A stretch of DNA of 64,000 bases. Source: Beta vulgaris subsp. vulgaris (taxonomy: Eukaryota; Streptophyta; Magnoliopsida; Caryophyllales; Amaranthaceae). Of the stretch, positions 45,487-58,152 are shown piece by piece; the stretch's first letter is position 1; every line of letters starts with the position of its first letter. The position numbers and the translations under genes are program-made. Location: contig NC_079206.1 in the NCBI RefSeq assembly GCF_026745355.1, forward strand, positions 14,974,205 to 15,038,204, read 5' to 3'. Below the pieces are notes generated by a model that searched no databases, was not told where the DNA came from, and saw only the letters and a list, made by a program, of their open reading frames with translations.

Positions 45487-46862
45487 ATTAACTAATGAAT
45501 TAAGTGTTAGTTGGTTGGATGTAGAAAATAGTACTTTGTAAGAAATTGTTTTTCGTTTGAAGTTTCAATTCCTCGAAAGTGGCAAATATTGTTCGATTGC
45601 TTATTGGAAGTTGTACTTACCTAGTTCATCTTAGGCAAGTAATTTCATCCATAATGTAGGAAGTAGAAGTTCATGGATTGCCAACCAAACAACCTCATTT
45701 TATTTTATTTTGTAGGATGTTCAACTAGATAACACCTTATATTTTGCATTAAATTATCTTAAGGATGTCAGCTAACTTAGTTGGTTAAAGTTTTTAGGAG
45801 ATGATACTCAAAAGTTGGACTCAAATTCGTTTTTACATCATTTGCTCTTATGAGTCTTTGTACGCTAAAAGGACAAATTACCCAACAAAAAAAATCAACA
45901 TATGCATAAAAACCATTAAATTGTATATGTCAGAAGACTTTGTGGTTGTTTAGTATACATGGAGATTTAATCCCATCTCATAGGAAGTTATTTCCCTTAT
46001 TTAGTTCCTATATAACCACCTTAAGACTAGAGGTGATCATGGGTCGAGCCCAATCGAGTTCGGGTCGCGTCATCCCTACAAAAATGCTCGTCAGTCTAGC
46101 TGGACCAAAATTCGAGGCAAATTTTTGTGACCAAAGCACCCTATTTCGGGAAAAAATAGCAGACTTTTCGGGGTAAAATCGGACTGGATGAAATTTAGAC
46201 TAAAAAGTCATTTTCAAATTGCCCAAAATCCATCCCAAAGCCCAAAAATATCGGGTCGGGCCAAAAATTTCTACCTTAGCCTGGGAAAAAATTTTGTTGA
46301 CTTATTTGATCAGCTCTACTGAGTGCCTGTTTGGGAACGACCATTTCAAAATAATGAGCCCAATTCCCTTGTTTGGAATTGGTGGAATGGGAGCAATTCC
46401 AATACAATTCTAACCCATGTTATAAACCTATCTCCAAATCTCACCCTATCCCTGATCATTTCAATTTCTGGCCCAACACGCCCAGACTCATTTGGTAATC
46501 GTTGCTTGCTTTTATAAATTCATAAACTAAGGCATACTCAGCCTGAAAATCACGTGAGAATGCAAATCAGCAACCTACAGTTGAAAAGCTTTGCATATCA
46601 GCAAACGTAAAGCTAGAAGAGATCACTTTGTCTCTTTGAGCTTGATTTTCTCATCTCGAGCTTGACCTTAGATGGTTCTTTCATCTTTTCTTATATTGTA
46701 ATCAGAATCTGTATTTTTGGGACTAATAACAATGATGTCTATGCTGAAGTGTATCATTTTCTACTTTCTTTTTCAAGAGAACAAAAATGCAGTCCCTTAC
46801 CACAACAGGTGCATAGAGAATTAGGAAGATATATGCACTTTATTTGGTGCATATAGAGCGGT
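45487..46862. other. Intergenic DNA with MITE and SINE remnants
   Basis: 45540-45710 resembles the GGAAGT/CCAACCAAACAA MITE family. 45772-45832 has a SINE-like A/B-box pair (CTTAGTTGGTTAAAG, GGACTCAAATTCG). 46027-46315 looks like a hAT-type remnant starting TAGAGGTGATCATGGGTCG. 46320-46400 carries a TTTGGGAACG/CAATTCC MITE-like end. No intact gene. Confidence 0.4.
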
Positions 46863-47300
46863 TGAGATGGTTCAAAACAACCTGATGAGGCAGCGGATGC
46901 CATGAAGAAGGAAATGATCAGTGAAGCTCGTCCAAGGATCCTACCGATTCGGGATCTCGCAAGCACAAAAAAGATAGTGACTGATGTGGTTAACAATTTT
47001 GTCGAGTCATTTAGAGAATATTTGCAAAGCAAAATAAAACACTTTCAAACCCACTTGTCAAGAGATACACACTGTTGTTTCCCAAGTGTTTGTCATTTCT
47101 AGGAATGAGATTATGAGGACAGTAAAAAAGTTTGCTATGAATGATAATCCTGACGAGTTTCTATGGTGAAAGAGCTACTCGAGGATGAGAAACTTGATTG
47201 GGTAATCTTGTGCCTTGTTGAGTAATTTGACTCACTTTCATATGTCTTAGGTGGTTTGTTTTACTTCTATCAAATACTACTCTTATATGTTGCTATCTAT
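46863..47300 (+). pseudogene. Decayed protein-coding fragment, family not recognised
   Basis: Frame one gives DEAADAMKKEMISEAR, PRILPIRDLASTKKIVTDVV and NNFVESFREYLQSKI. After a frameshift near 47045 the next frame gives VVSQVFVISRNEIMRTVKKF and AMNDNPDEFL, and after another near 47163 the text VKELLEDEKLDWVILCLVE. The phrases join into one plausible soluble, helix-rich protein segment broken by at least two one-base shifts. Non-repetitive amino-acid use over about 140 codons argues for a true gene relic. I cannot name the family. No splice sites were identified within it. Confidence 0.5.
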
Positions 47301-48285
47301 GTTGAGATAACTTTTGTTATGACAATTTTGGATCGTTAGAACTTAGAATGTCAAATAAATGCGTTTTATTTGCTAAGAATTTAATATTTTGTTGTTGTAT
47401 GTAATTATCAGATTATCCAAACAATGACATGAAATTAGAATTCAGAAATTCATGAACTCCAAACAATAAATAGATTTGAAATATTGAAATTTAATTCCCA
47501 TATTTCCAAACAAATTTGAGAAATTAAAATTAGAATTTTAATACATGATTTTCAAATGGGTAATGTTATATGTAGCCCTTAGGGCTATAGATAAGCATTA
47601 AATATATTTCTTAAAATAAAAACAGTTTAAAAATTCAAGACAAAATTACACATCATTTGAAGTAATAAATGCTTGATTCAACTTTTTATTTCCATCTTTA
47701 CCTTCTTATATGTAGCCCTAAGGGCTATGCATATCATTTTCCTTTTCAAATTCCAAAATTAAAAAACTACAATTAAAATGAAATCCAAATCCCCAAATAC
47801 TACCTTAATATATTTTCTATTGAGATTGATCTTTTTTTTTTTTTTTTTTTTGAAAGGTATTATTGAGATTGATCTTAAGAAAAACGTAATACCGATAGAC
47901 AAGAATCAACAAAATTTATGTCACTAAAGATTATTAAAAAAAAACCACATCTATGTAATGAAATGATATCCTTTAAAAAAACAAATGTAATAAAATGATA
48001 AACTAGGGCGAACGACACCGTCCATTATGTCAGCTTCCACCATATATTAAATCAAAATAATAAACTAGATTACCTGACACCAAAACACAGTCGTTTCAAA
48101 CATTCAATCTCATCCAAAATTCCCATAATACCCTTACATCAACCTCACCATCGCTTATCCAATAAGGGGCTGAACTGTCATTTGACAATAATTATATATA
48201 AATAATATAAATAAATAATAAATTAATGATGAAATGTCGTTCAAAGGTTATCCCCAGCTGGCTACCAACAAAAAAGAAAAGAACA
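47301..48285. other. Intergenic DNA with a small palindromic MITE
   Basis: At about 47563-47742 two copies of ATGTAGCCCT(T/-)AGGGCTAT face each other as terminal inverted repeats of a ~180-bp MITE. A 20-base poly(T) run at 47832-47851 could mark another retroposed fragment. 48000-48290 is probably the promoter of the TOM2A-like gene, but no box is convincing. Confidence 0.4.
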
Positions 48286-48289
48286 ACAA

Positions 48290-48881
48290 CAACAAAAATG
48301 TCCACCTTTTTCTCTCTCCTCTCAAATTCTGGAATCCTTCACTTTCTCTCTCATCCAACTTCTTAAAATCGGAAGCTTTTTCTTCTTTCATCGCGATTTC
48401 AACCCTTAAGTAAGACTCTTTTGGTCCTTCAATTAGATTCTTTTTTTTTCTCTTATCTTAGATTTTATTGATTTAATAACTCCGATTACTATGATCTAAT
48501 TTCAATTTCTTTTTATTGCAATTCACTTCTATTACAATGCATCAGCATAATATTTCGATTTATTTTCCACATTTATATGATTTGTATAATCTCTAATGCT
48601 AATTCTCTTGCATTCTATATGTCATTCGTTGTTTGTATAATACTGTAATTAAGATGCATGTTTCTGATTTTCAGATAATTATCTGTTTTTGTTGTTGTTA
48701 GAGCTCTTGATCATTTCTATAATTAGTTCGATTTTATCAGATTCACACTAATTGAAGATAATTGATTGATTTTGTTGTTTCCATTTTTGGGGGTTTTATG
48801 ACAGGTAAGAAGTGAAATTGAGGAGGAAATTTGTTGTTTTGGGGACTTAAAAGAGGGTTTGTTTATTGTAAAATAAAAGAA
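48290..48881 (+). promoter_or_regulatory. 5' leader of the TOM2A-like gene with a leader intron
   Basis: A C/T-rich leader (48300-48409) ends AACCCTTAA and is followed by GTAAGA. Near 48804 an acceptor (TTTTATGACAG) precedes GTAAGAAGTGAAATTGAGG and the start codon at 48882. An intron at 48410-48804 is therefore likely. The in-frame ATG at 48831 would add 17 residues not seen in the family. Confidence 0.55.
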
Positions 48882-51800
48882 ATGGGGTGCCAAGGGTTTT
48901 GGGGATGTCTGCTAAAACTACTAAATTTCTTGATGACTCTTGCTGGGTTGGCAATGGTGGGTTATGGGATTTACTTGTTTGTCATGTACAAACAAGCGTC
49001 GCCGGATACTGGTCTTCCTCCAATTAGTCCTGAGGAGACGATGATTCAGCTCGGTCGTCCTTTGATTATGTCCGTATCGTTGTCCAACAGCGTTTTCGAT
49101 AATCTTCCTAAAGCTTGGTATGGAGGTCTTCTTTATTGCTTGGTTTGATAACGTTTGTGGTTGTTATGTTCCTAGAGGGCTGTGCTTGAGTTCTTGTAGG
49201 TCTGTTTGATTTTATTATTTGGTTTTGTATGTGTTTGCCACCTATATGCTTATGCCTTGCAGTTGAAGCTCAATCTGCTGTGTTAGAGAGTAAGAAGCCA
49301 AGATGGATAACTGCTGAACTTAATAAGTTGGTTTAGGAATATCGACATTCTCTTTATTTTACTTGCTCATTTCGTTTTTAGATTATGGGCATAACTTCTA
49401 TTCTCGTGGCCATTCTTTGGTTCTTTCTTTTTCTTTTGAAGGTAGCATATACGGATATACTAGTCCAAAAGTACATAAGAGAGGCAATCAGATATACTTC
49501 ATACGTTCTTTTTCTATTGCATCAATCGAGTTTTCACGTTTGCAAATGCACAACTTTAAATATTAATATCTTTCATAACTCTTTAGTAAAAATTATAAAA
49601 AATTAGTAAAAGTATATATCGTGACGAATCTAATAAGACCCCACATGACTATATTTTTCCTTTTTGCGTAAGATGGTGGGTGAACAGTGTAAACACCCAA
49701 TTGTAATAGAAAAAGAACATAGGAAGTAGGATTTTGCTATTCAGTTGAGAGGATTGGACTTAGGCTATGTGCTTGTGGCCCTAATTACCGGACTTTTGGC
49801 AGGACTTTTATGAGAATTGAGAGGGTTTTTGATTGGTCAGTTAAATAATTGAAAGGACTAGGATTATTTTATTTCATAATTTGAACTAAACTAGCTGCGA
49901 GTTTTGGACGCAGACTTCTAGTGATACTCTTTCTTTCGAGTGTCTTTTTATTGTGTACTAGTGTACTACTTCCTTCGTTTTGTATTAGTTGCAATTATGG
50001 GGGAGGCACACATGTGCAGCACACAGAGATAAAATGAAACAAAAAGAGGGACTCATGATTACTGTCAATTTTCTTTACTAGGAATGTTCTTCCATATGTA
50101 GTAGCATTTTCTAGGAAGTGGCAAAAGTTCGTTCGGCTAATCATGGGAAGTTCTAGTTACGTAAGGGGGACCATAGGTAAGTAACTACCTCTATTTTATG
50201 AGATAATTTCTACATTTTTGCCAACGAAACAATTCCACATTATTTTACGTCCTAGAAAGTTCCACTTGCCATTTTTCTTAGGTTAACCCAACAAGCACTT
50301 AGTATGACTATGCGTAATGGGTTGTCAAAGCTTGAGTATGAGGCTATGTATTAGAAAGACTTGCCTATACTGTCTGCGTCTACTCTATAATCTCAACTTA
50401 TTTAATTCATTTTTTCATGTAAGATCGTTAATAGTGTGAAGCGCGCCTTTATTTTTTTTCACTTCACATCAGTGTCAATTTTGCTGAGTATGATGGCTTA
50501 CTTAGACTTTCTTTAGTTAGTTATCTCTAATCATGATTTGCAAGTCTTGATCTGTGTTACTTTCTTCCTTGATCCTATTTCCTATCTGTTGCTCATTTTC
50601 TATGATTGTTAACTTGCAGGTTCATATATATGTTTATTGGTATCGGAGCTGTTCTTTTTGTCATATCATGTTTTGGTTGCATAGGAGCTTCAACAAAAAA
50701 TGGATGCTGTCTATCAACTGTATCCTTGAACTTGAAAGAGTATTAAGAGTTTTAGGCTTTCTACTTGCACACATTGATCTATTATTTGTGAGCCTCCGAT
50801 GGTTTGGATTTAGCTTGCTTTTATGCTGCTTGGAGCTCTCGTGCAGCACGGAGGTAACTTGATAAGACTAGGTAGTAAAATTGGCACTGAAATGGAGAAA
50901 TAGGGGATCCTGAAACATATTATCATAGCAAGTATGGATTGTTTTTATCTAGCGAAATAGAGGAGCCTGAAGTTTTAGTATCATATCAAGTGTGGATTTT
51001 TAATTCTCTAGCCAGGTTGTTTAATCATGTAGAGGGAACAATGTAGATATTAGAGGCTAACTGGTTATGAATATAGAAGGGAAATAGTACATGGTCTCTT
51101 ACGGCAATGCATGATACCGCATAACACTATGTACTCTATTGTTCTGGTTCTATTTGTCTTATTACCTCAAAGTCATCAAACTGTTACTGTTTTATAGACT
51201 TCTTAGCTCAAGATTCCTTTTTTCCCCCCCTTTTGTGGGGGTAGAAATTAACATACAACTGAATTCACGCGGTCTTTGTGATTATGAGTTCGAATGGTTA
51301 TGCAGAATAGCATGCATATTTATAGGGGAAAATTTAATTTACTGCCCTCACATCTAATTTGCTTACAAACATGGTCTTCCTTAACCATTCTCAGTATGCT
51401 GTATTCATAATTTTGTTGATCTTGTTGGAGCTTGGATGTGCCGCCTTTGTATTCTTTGACAAAAACTGGAACGATGTAAGTGCTCATATGAATTTATTAC
51501 TTTTCCATTGCATCCTATGTTTACCATCTAAACAACTAATGTCTTATCTTTTCAGGAAATCCCCACTGACAAAACTGGAAACTTTGATATGATTAATGAT
51601 TTTCTAGAGGAGCACTGGTCCATTGCCAAGTGGGTTCTTCTTGGAATTGTTGTTTTGGAGGTATATCATAAGCGTTTTTTCAAATGTCACTTTCAAAGCT
51701 TATTGCTATTCTCTTTCCAAATAAGTGTAGTACTGTTTTCATCACTTGATGAACGCTTTTGACCTTAATATCATTAATGTTTTTGTAAAAATTATAGAAA

Positions 51801-54800
51801 GTTATTTTTTGAAACAGTACATTAAAACAAAACTAAAAAAAAAATCCTGCAATATGATATTATTGCAGTCAATACATTAATGAAGTCGAAGTTTGTGAAA
51901 TTTTTTGCTCACCAAAAGCAAGTGTTACGCTAATATATTGAGGCCTTTTTGTGTCGTGGAATAATACACCAGTTAAAATTTCTGTGAGCTCAATTGTTGT
52001 ATGTAGATATCCTGTTGCTCTGTTGCTATAAACTGACTAGGGAGGGAGGGAGGGAGGGAGGGAGGGAGAGAGAGAAAGAGAGAGTTCGTGATTTTATGAC
52101 TGAAAGTTCTTTACAATTTATGAAGCATTTAATCACTCCCCACTAACCGAAGTGATTTTACAAGTTCCGTTACAGTTTACTAAGCATTCCAGTGATTGGG
52201 TCACTCCCCAGTGTCCAATAAGCAAAGTCAACAGCAATTTCTGAAGGAGTTTTTACCCTCTCTCTTTTTATCACAATACTGAGCATGAGTGCATGACATT
52301 AACATGCTTAAATAATACCACCTCATATTCCATGATTCCATCTAACAGAACTTAGAGGGAACTGTTAGGACTACCTTTGTGATTGCATCTTCCATAAGTC
52401 AGGTACATAGAAGTTTCGGGTGGAAGCGTAACATCTGTTCATTCTTTATCTGTCCGTAATAGATGATAGTCCTTGTGTAACACATTTGAAAAGGTAACTT
52501 GTTGACTACACTGAAATGGCTGATGCAACCAAATAACAATAACTCCTTTTGCAAATTCATTAAGTCATTCATTGGTTCAAACACTCAGTTACTGCTAGAC
52601 TTAGAGTGGGTTTGGTTCTGTTATCAGTCCAGATGTTAGGACTTAGGTATACTCTTAAGATTCCCAAAAGATTGAATATTCAATTAGTGAATGTAAAGAA
52701 GTTAAGATACTGTGTTAGATACCAGGCATGATGCTTGGCATGAGAGATAAACCACAGCCCATGCCGCCTATGCCGGGCAAAATCATTCCATCGTGATCAT
52801 GTGATGCAAAAAAATTAAAGTGATGCCTACCAAATGAGGTGATATATGTGCGTCGAAAAATTTCAATTCTTTTAGATCAGATTCATCAGTAGATGATATT
52901 AGGATTTTTTGACCTTTACCACCTTTTTAGTTACCCTGTTTTCTTGCATTACCACCTTATTTTTTAATTTCAATTTAGCACTATAAAGTTTTTGAGACTC
53001 TAAAAATCACCACCCCAACTCATTGACAGGCCAACTCATAAACTGACGAGGGAGAGAGGGAGGGAGGGAGAGAGAGAGTCTGTGATTTTATGACTTTCTT
53101 TACAATTTATGAAGCTTTTAATCACTCCCCACTAATCAAAGTGATTTACAAGTTTTCTTACAGTTTACTAAGCATTCCAGTGATCGGGTTACTCCCCAGT
53201 CCCCAATAAGCATAGTGAACAGCAATTTCTGAAGGAGTTTTTACCTTCTCCCTTTTTATCACAATACTGAGCATGAGTGCATGACATTACCATGCTTATC
53301 AATAGCACCTTATATTCCATGATTCCATCTAACAGCACTTAGAGTGAACTGTTAGGACTACCTTTCTGATTGCATCTTCCGTAAGTCAGGTACATAGAAG
53401 TTTCGGGTGGAATCGTCACATCTGTTAATTCTTTATCTGTACGTAATAGGTGATAGTCCTTGTGTAACACACTTGAAAAGGTAATTTATTGACTACACTT
53501 AAATGGCTGATGCAAGGCAGCAACCAAATCTCAATAACTCCCTTCAAATTCATTAAGTCATTCATTGGTTCAACCACTCAGTAATCGCTAGACGTAGAGT
53601 GGGTTTGGCCTGTTATCAATCCAGATGTTAGGGTGGTAAAATAAAAAAAAGGTGGTAAAGCACAAAACAGTGCAAGTAAAAGGTGGTAAAAATCTATGAT
53701 ATTTTTAGGGTGACTTCAGGGATAACTGATGCAGATGGAAGAATGGAACGAGGAATGGAACAGGGAACCTGTTCCTATTTGGAACTCTCTTACAGTCCAG
53801 GAAACTATGGGAGATGAATATGGGGTTCAAATTATTTTTAGAACTCAACGATAAAGCTTTTTGGTTCTCTATGCAGTTTAGGTACTGTTTTAGTAGGGTG
53901 AGCATGGGTCAAATTTCCGCCTACCCAAAATTGTGCTGGGGTCAGGTACCTCATACTTGAAATCCCTAATCCTATACCTCCAAGGCTGTACACATCCAAA
54001 ATCAGTAGAATACCCGCATTTTGGCATCTCAATGCTCTGATGGCATGGATTCATTACCTGTACCCAGTCTTCTAATTAAAAAAATATTATATGGGTCTTT
54101 TCTAGATATCTAGTTATCTACAACTTTTCTCACCCACCAGCACACTCCAAAACAACACTAGTGAGAAACGTCATTTTTTTGTACTAGTTTATAGCAAGAA
54201 GTTACCTTCTAGTGGAGAGAACATGAGATGACTTTATGAATGGTCTAGAGTTATAGGGCTAAACAGACTTGACAAAACTCACCAGACCCCAACGACCCAC
54301 CAGAGTCAGACCGGAAAAGGGAACCCAAAATTGACAGAACCAACCTAGACTCGGCCCGAATCAGACGGACCCGATCCAAATCAACCCGAACTATATCGTC
54401 AGCTTTGGCTCCCCACTATAAAGTGAGCCAAATTTTTATTTTTTGTTATCTTAATATTCAATTATTTATCTTAAGATTATCTCTTATGTGTAATTTGTAA
54501 GTATTGTCAATAAATGTTTTATGTTGTATTATATATTTTATTTAGATATCAACTAGATGTGAACAGACCCGACCTGAGTTGACTCGATTCGACCATTCTC
54601 GATCCCATAGACCCGATATAGGTTCGACCTGAACCATACCATTCCAGCACAAAAGTAAGAAGATCTAAAATAGATCTGACCCGAAGTAACTGAACAACCA
54701 GTTTGCCATCTATTGTGCTAAACCCCTCACGGCCCGTTTGGTAGTCGTTAATAAATTGCGGTAATGGGATTGAATTTTAAGTGTAATTTTATTAGGGAAG

Positions 54801-57800
54801 CACCTTTAAGATCTCCATGGAGAGACATTTTTTCTCCATGGGCAAGCAATCTCACCCCTAAACTTGTATTTTTGTCTCCAATGGAGCAATTTTCATTACC
54901 ACTCATTACCACCTACAAGGTGGTATTGGATGAGAATGAAAGTTCAAGAAGGAAAGTGGACACTTTAGGATAAATTAGCATTACCATGGGAATGGACAAT
55001 GATATTTTTCACAAATTTACACACAAATTCATTCCCATTACCACAATTTATGACCAATTACCAAACGGGCCGTCAATTGTTTGTGAAAAGTTGTAGACTT
55101 GCAGTGATAAAAGGGAATGAGAGAAGGGAATAGAACAAGAATCACAACTTACAATACTGCTGAGGAAATTTGAGAGGTTTTATGATATTTTCTTAGTGTT
55201 AGCGCCTAGCAGATCAACCTGGGGTTCTGGGCGCCTACATAAATACATCTACAACACTTTGGTACAATGATTCCTTCTTCCGCATAGGTCGCTTGCTGAA
55301 AAGTGTCCTGGGTTCAACTCTTTGCCGCAAATGATTTCTACACTTTGAATATTTTTTGCCTCGTTACCAGATTTTTTAGTTGACTTCTTTTGTACTTTTT
55401 TTTTCTCTTCCTCTTTTATTTCCATTTTTCTAGCCGACTTTATACTTTTGTTTTTACTTTTCCTCTTTTCATTTTCATTTTCATTTTCATTTTCATTTCC
55501 ATTTCCATTTCCATTTCTTTTCTTCATTAGTTATATAATCACAATCATTCTTCTATTTTTCTTTTGTTTTTACTCTTCGTCTTCTCATTTTCATTTCCAT
55601 TTCTTTAATTCTTTACTTATATAATTGCAATTTTTTTTTACTTTTTTTTTTACTCCTCTTTTCGTTTTCAAATCAATTTATTTTATTTTATGTCCATCTT
55701 TAAGTATCTACGACTCTAATCATGTTTCTTTTAGTACAAATTTCTCATAATGACTCACTCCATTTCCAAATAATTTTAACAATTTTATTTTGTATAATAT
55801 TTATATAACTATAATCTTTGATATAAGATTTTGATTGAGAATATAGAAAAATATATGCTATATCTGAGATGTTAGGTTTGTTCAAAGTATAACTAAAAGT
55901 GTACAATAAGTCAATAACCTCTTATAAAAATATTGTAAATTACTAATAGTAAGGCTAGGGTTGTTGCTAAATGAGTTTCTTCTGGTAGCCATTTTGGGTT
56001 AAGGTTGTGGATTATGGGCCGTAAAGTTAAAAGTGTTGTATTAAATAAAAAAAGAGATAATGTTACAACTACATATATGGTTAATTATTTGGGTGATTAC
56101 CCACTAGGTAGATAGAGTTCTTTTTCCATATTTGAAGGAGCAACAACAGATGATATTATGAATTTTCTTGTAATTTAGGCCTAGCCAAATATAAAATCCT
56201 GCATTCGCCCCTTAGTGTTACGCTTTTCTATTTGTCATATAATACTTACATTTACATTATAGGTCAAACTTTAAAACTTTTGACTCTGTTTTTTCACCAA
56301 TCTAAAAGAATATATTATTCATTGGGATCTCGTTACATTTGTTCCAATGTATATTTTGAAAGGATAATTTGTTTATGATTTTTATTAGTACCTAACTAAA
56401 GCTATTAATGGTCAAAGGTTGTGCATTAGACTGCATAAAGCAAACAGCTGCAACTTGGAAAAATAGAGGAAGTATTATAAAGTCTTTAAGCTTAATTTGT
56501 TATCAAAGTGTACAAATGGTTTTGAAAATACTCGAATCTCGTGAGAAACTTGAGAACAGGCCAGCTATTGTAATGCATGTAATGTGCTTCAGTAGTATTT
56601 ATATAGTATTTAATTATTTATTGCTATTTTTGTTTTAGGTTAACCTACCCAAATTATTTATAAACTGGTAATTGAACCTGACCGGTGATGCTGGATTCTG
56701 AAATCTATGCTGGGTTTAGGCACCCTGTTATTTGAATTGGATATTGGATCAGACTTTCTAGTTACAGCAGGGTTTTGGATGGTTCTGCACAGCCCTCTCA
56801 GTGAACGGAAGAACAAACTCTTTTTATGGTTTTAGTGATGTTGATATTGTTGTATGCTATGTTTCTCGTACTCTTGAGTTTAGTTTAACTTAAGTACCGT
56901 GTTGGATCCTTGATACTTCAACTTGGGTGTTAAGACTACCGCTCCATTTTGGGCCAAAATCATGGATGTTATTGATAATATAGCTAGTCCAAAACTTTGC
57001 CACGAGGCCACTTCCGACATTATGAGTACCCCAGGCCTAGCAACATAGGCTTTATGTGCTGATACTACTGGCCTACTGCCCTTGTCTAGTTTTTCAGAGT
57101 TTATTTGCTTCTATCTCTATTCTGTATGGGCTTTGGTATGGAGAAATCAACTTGAACTGGTAATTGACTAAATGAAACTTACTATTTTGTTTAAGATGCT
57201 AGGATCAAGTGGGGCTTTATGTTTCATCTCCACTCAAAGCTCCATTGAGTGGTAGCACACTTCTTTTTAAGTCTTTCATTGTAATTGTTGTGCTTCATGC
57301 ATTGATAATTTATTTTTAACTTTGCAGGCAGCGTTGTTCTTGTTGACCGTCATTGTTAGATCGATGAACAGGCCTGCTGATTATGACAGTGATGAGGAGT
57401 TCATTAACCAAAGGCAGTCTGCTAAGCAGCCTCTTATCAACAGACCACCTCCTGCAACAGGTGTACCTGTTGCTGGTGCCATTGATCAGAGACCCAGCAG
57501 GAATGATGCTTGGAGTGCACGTATGAGGGAAAAGGTGCGATTCAAGACATTCCTTTTTAAATTTAGGGAAATATAATGTGACTGTTAAATTGTTAAATTT
57601 CTAAATGGTTAATAAGAATGGTAGACTAGGAAGTAAAGAATGTTTTGTTTAGTGGTGTCCTTGTGAGAGAAAAGGTGCGACTAGTACATGTTTTTTGCTG
57701 CCTTCATGGACCTTAAGGACATGTACATATCTGGGGTTAGAACATTGTCGTGTGGTATGAAGTTTTCAGCATGAAAAAGTAAGATTTTTTCCCTTCGATG

Positions 57801-58152
57801 TGAACTTTTTTGAAAAAAGTAAGAATGAGTAAGTTCCTTATGAAATTTGCCAACATGACTAGTTTAAGGCTTTGCCACTATCTTGTAGGAGTAGCAGTAA
57901 TGATATCTTTGTCTCGAGGTCTTAGAACATCTGATTTTATGTGAGGAGTCACAAGTTAAATTGATATTCCATCTAGTCATTTACTCTCTTTTGATATTTC
58001 CCTCTTCTCATATTTTTCCTTCTTTTGAATTGTTATAAATCCAGTATGGGCTTGATACTTCAGAATTTACTTACAACCCGACCGAGTCAGGCCGATACCA
58101 GCAGCCAGCGGCACAGCCGACAGTGGAAGGGAACCGCTGCACTATCATGTAA
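48882..58152 (+). CDS. TOM2A: TOM2A-like tetraspanin (tobamovirus multiplication protein 2A family)
   Basis: Four-pass membrane protein; in Arabidopsis TOM2A interacts with TOM1 and supports tobamovirus multiplication as a host factor. Coding exons: 48882-49117, 50620-50719, 51395-51475, 51556-51660, 57328-57534, 58045-58152; all GT-AG and in frame, 278 codons plus stop, close to the ~280 of Arabidopsis. Start MGCQGFWGCLLKLLNFL fits the family better than the upstream ATG. Membrane segments are at about residues 11-35, 80-100 (FIGIGAVLFVISCFGCIG), 113-133 (VFIILLILLELGCAAFVFF) and 165-187. The long loop (DKNWNDEIPTDKTGNF) lies between segments 3 and 4. The cytosolic tail has PADYDSDEEF and RPSRNDAWSARMREK. 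It ends CTIM, a CaaX-type prenylation signal, which would add a lipid anchor. Intron 4 is 5.67 kb because of repeats. Confidence 0.93.
49497..49726. mobile_element. Stowaway-like MITE in TOM2A intron 1
   Basis: Left CTTCATACGTTCTTTTTCTA and right complementary AATAGAAAAAGAACATAGGAAG, with TA at 49495-49496 and 49727-49728. It contains the core GACGAATCTAATAAGACCCC. Confidence 0.7.
50085..50300. mobile_element. MITE-like hairpin remnant in TOM2A intron 1
   Basis: TTCTAGGAAGTGGCAAAAG, AAGTTCTAGTTACGTAAG and the final TAGGTTAACCCAACAAGCAC resemble the MITE family seen at 16651-16945 (ends in GCTTGTTTGGTTAA). Boundaries are uncertain. Confidence 0.4.
52033..53625. repeat. Tandem duplication of a ~590-bp block in TOM2A intron 4
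   Basis: 52033-52625 and 53036-53625 are near-identical: each starts in a GGGAGGGAGGGAGAGAGAGA microsatellite, then GTGATTTTATGACT, CACTCCCCACTAA and GAGCATGAGTGCATGACATT, and ends near GAGTGGGTTTGG and TCCAGATGTTAGG. The period is about 1.0 kb, with about 400 bp of other DNA between. The copies differ by many substitutions and small indels, so the duplication is not recent. Confidence 0.85.
53880..54720. mobile_element. Decayed hAT-like remnants in TOM2A intron 4
   Basis: GGGTGAGCATGGGTCAAATT near 53898 and CTAGATGTGAACAGACCCGACC-like text near 54548, with many ACCCGA/GACCCG repeats between, resemble the interiors of plant hAT MITEs. Ends are not defined; more than one element is likely. 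Confidence 0.4.
54730..55071. mobile_element. Tourist-like MITE in TOM2A intron 4
   Basis: Left CGGCCCGTTTGGTAGTCG and right the complement of CGGCCCGTTTGGTAATTG, followed in both arms by ATAAATTG(C/T)GGTAATGGGA. TCA flanks both ends, a 3-bp duplication compatible with PIF/Harbinger-type transposition. Confidence 0.75.
55430..55525. repeat. TTTTCA hexanucleotide microsatellite
   Basis: Run of CATTTTCATTTTCATTTT units passing into CATTTCCATTTC. The - strand open frame of Asn/Glu/Lys repeats is an artefact of it. Confidence 0.85.
56245..56472. mobile_element. Stowaway-like MITE in TOM2A intron 4, diverged
   Basis: Left CTTACATTTACATTATAGGT; right ends GGAAAAATAGAGGAAG. TA dinucleotides occur at both borders (56243-56244, 56473-56474). 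The reversed core GGGATCTCGTTACATTTGTT lies in the middle. The arms match only partly. Confidence 0.5.

Noticed and set aside
55249..55527. Asn/Glu/Lys-rich - strand frame
   Set aside because: Made by the TTTTCA microsatellite in an intron.
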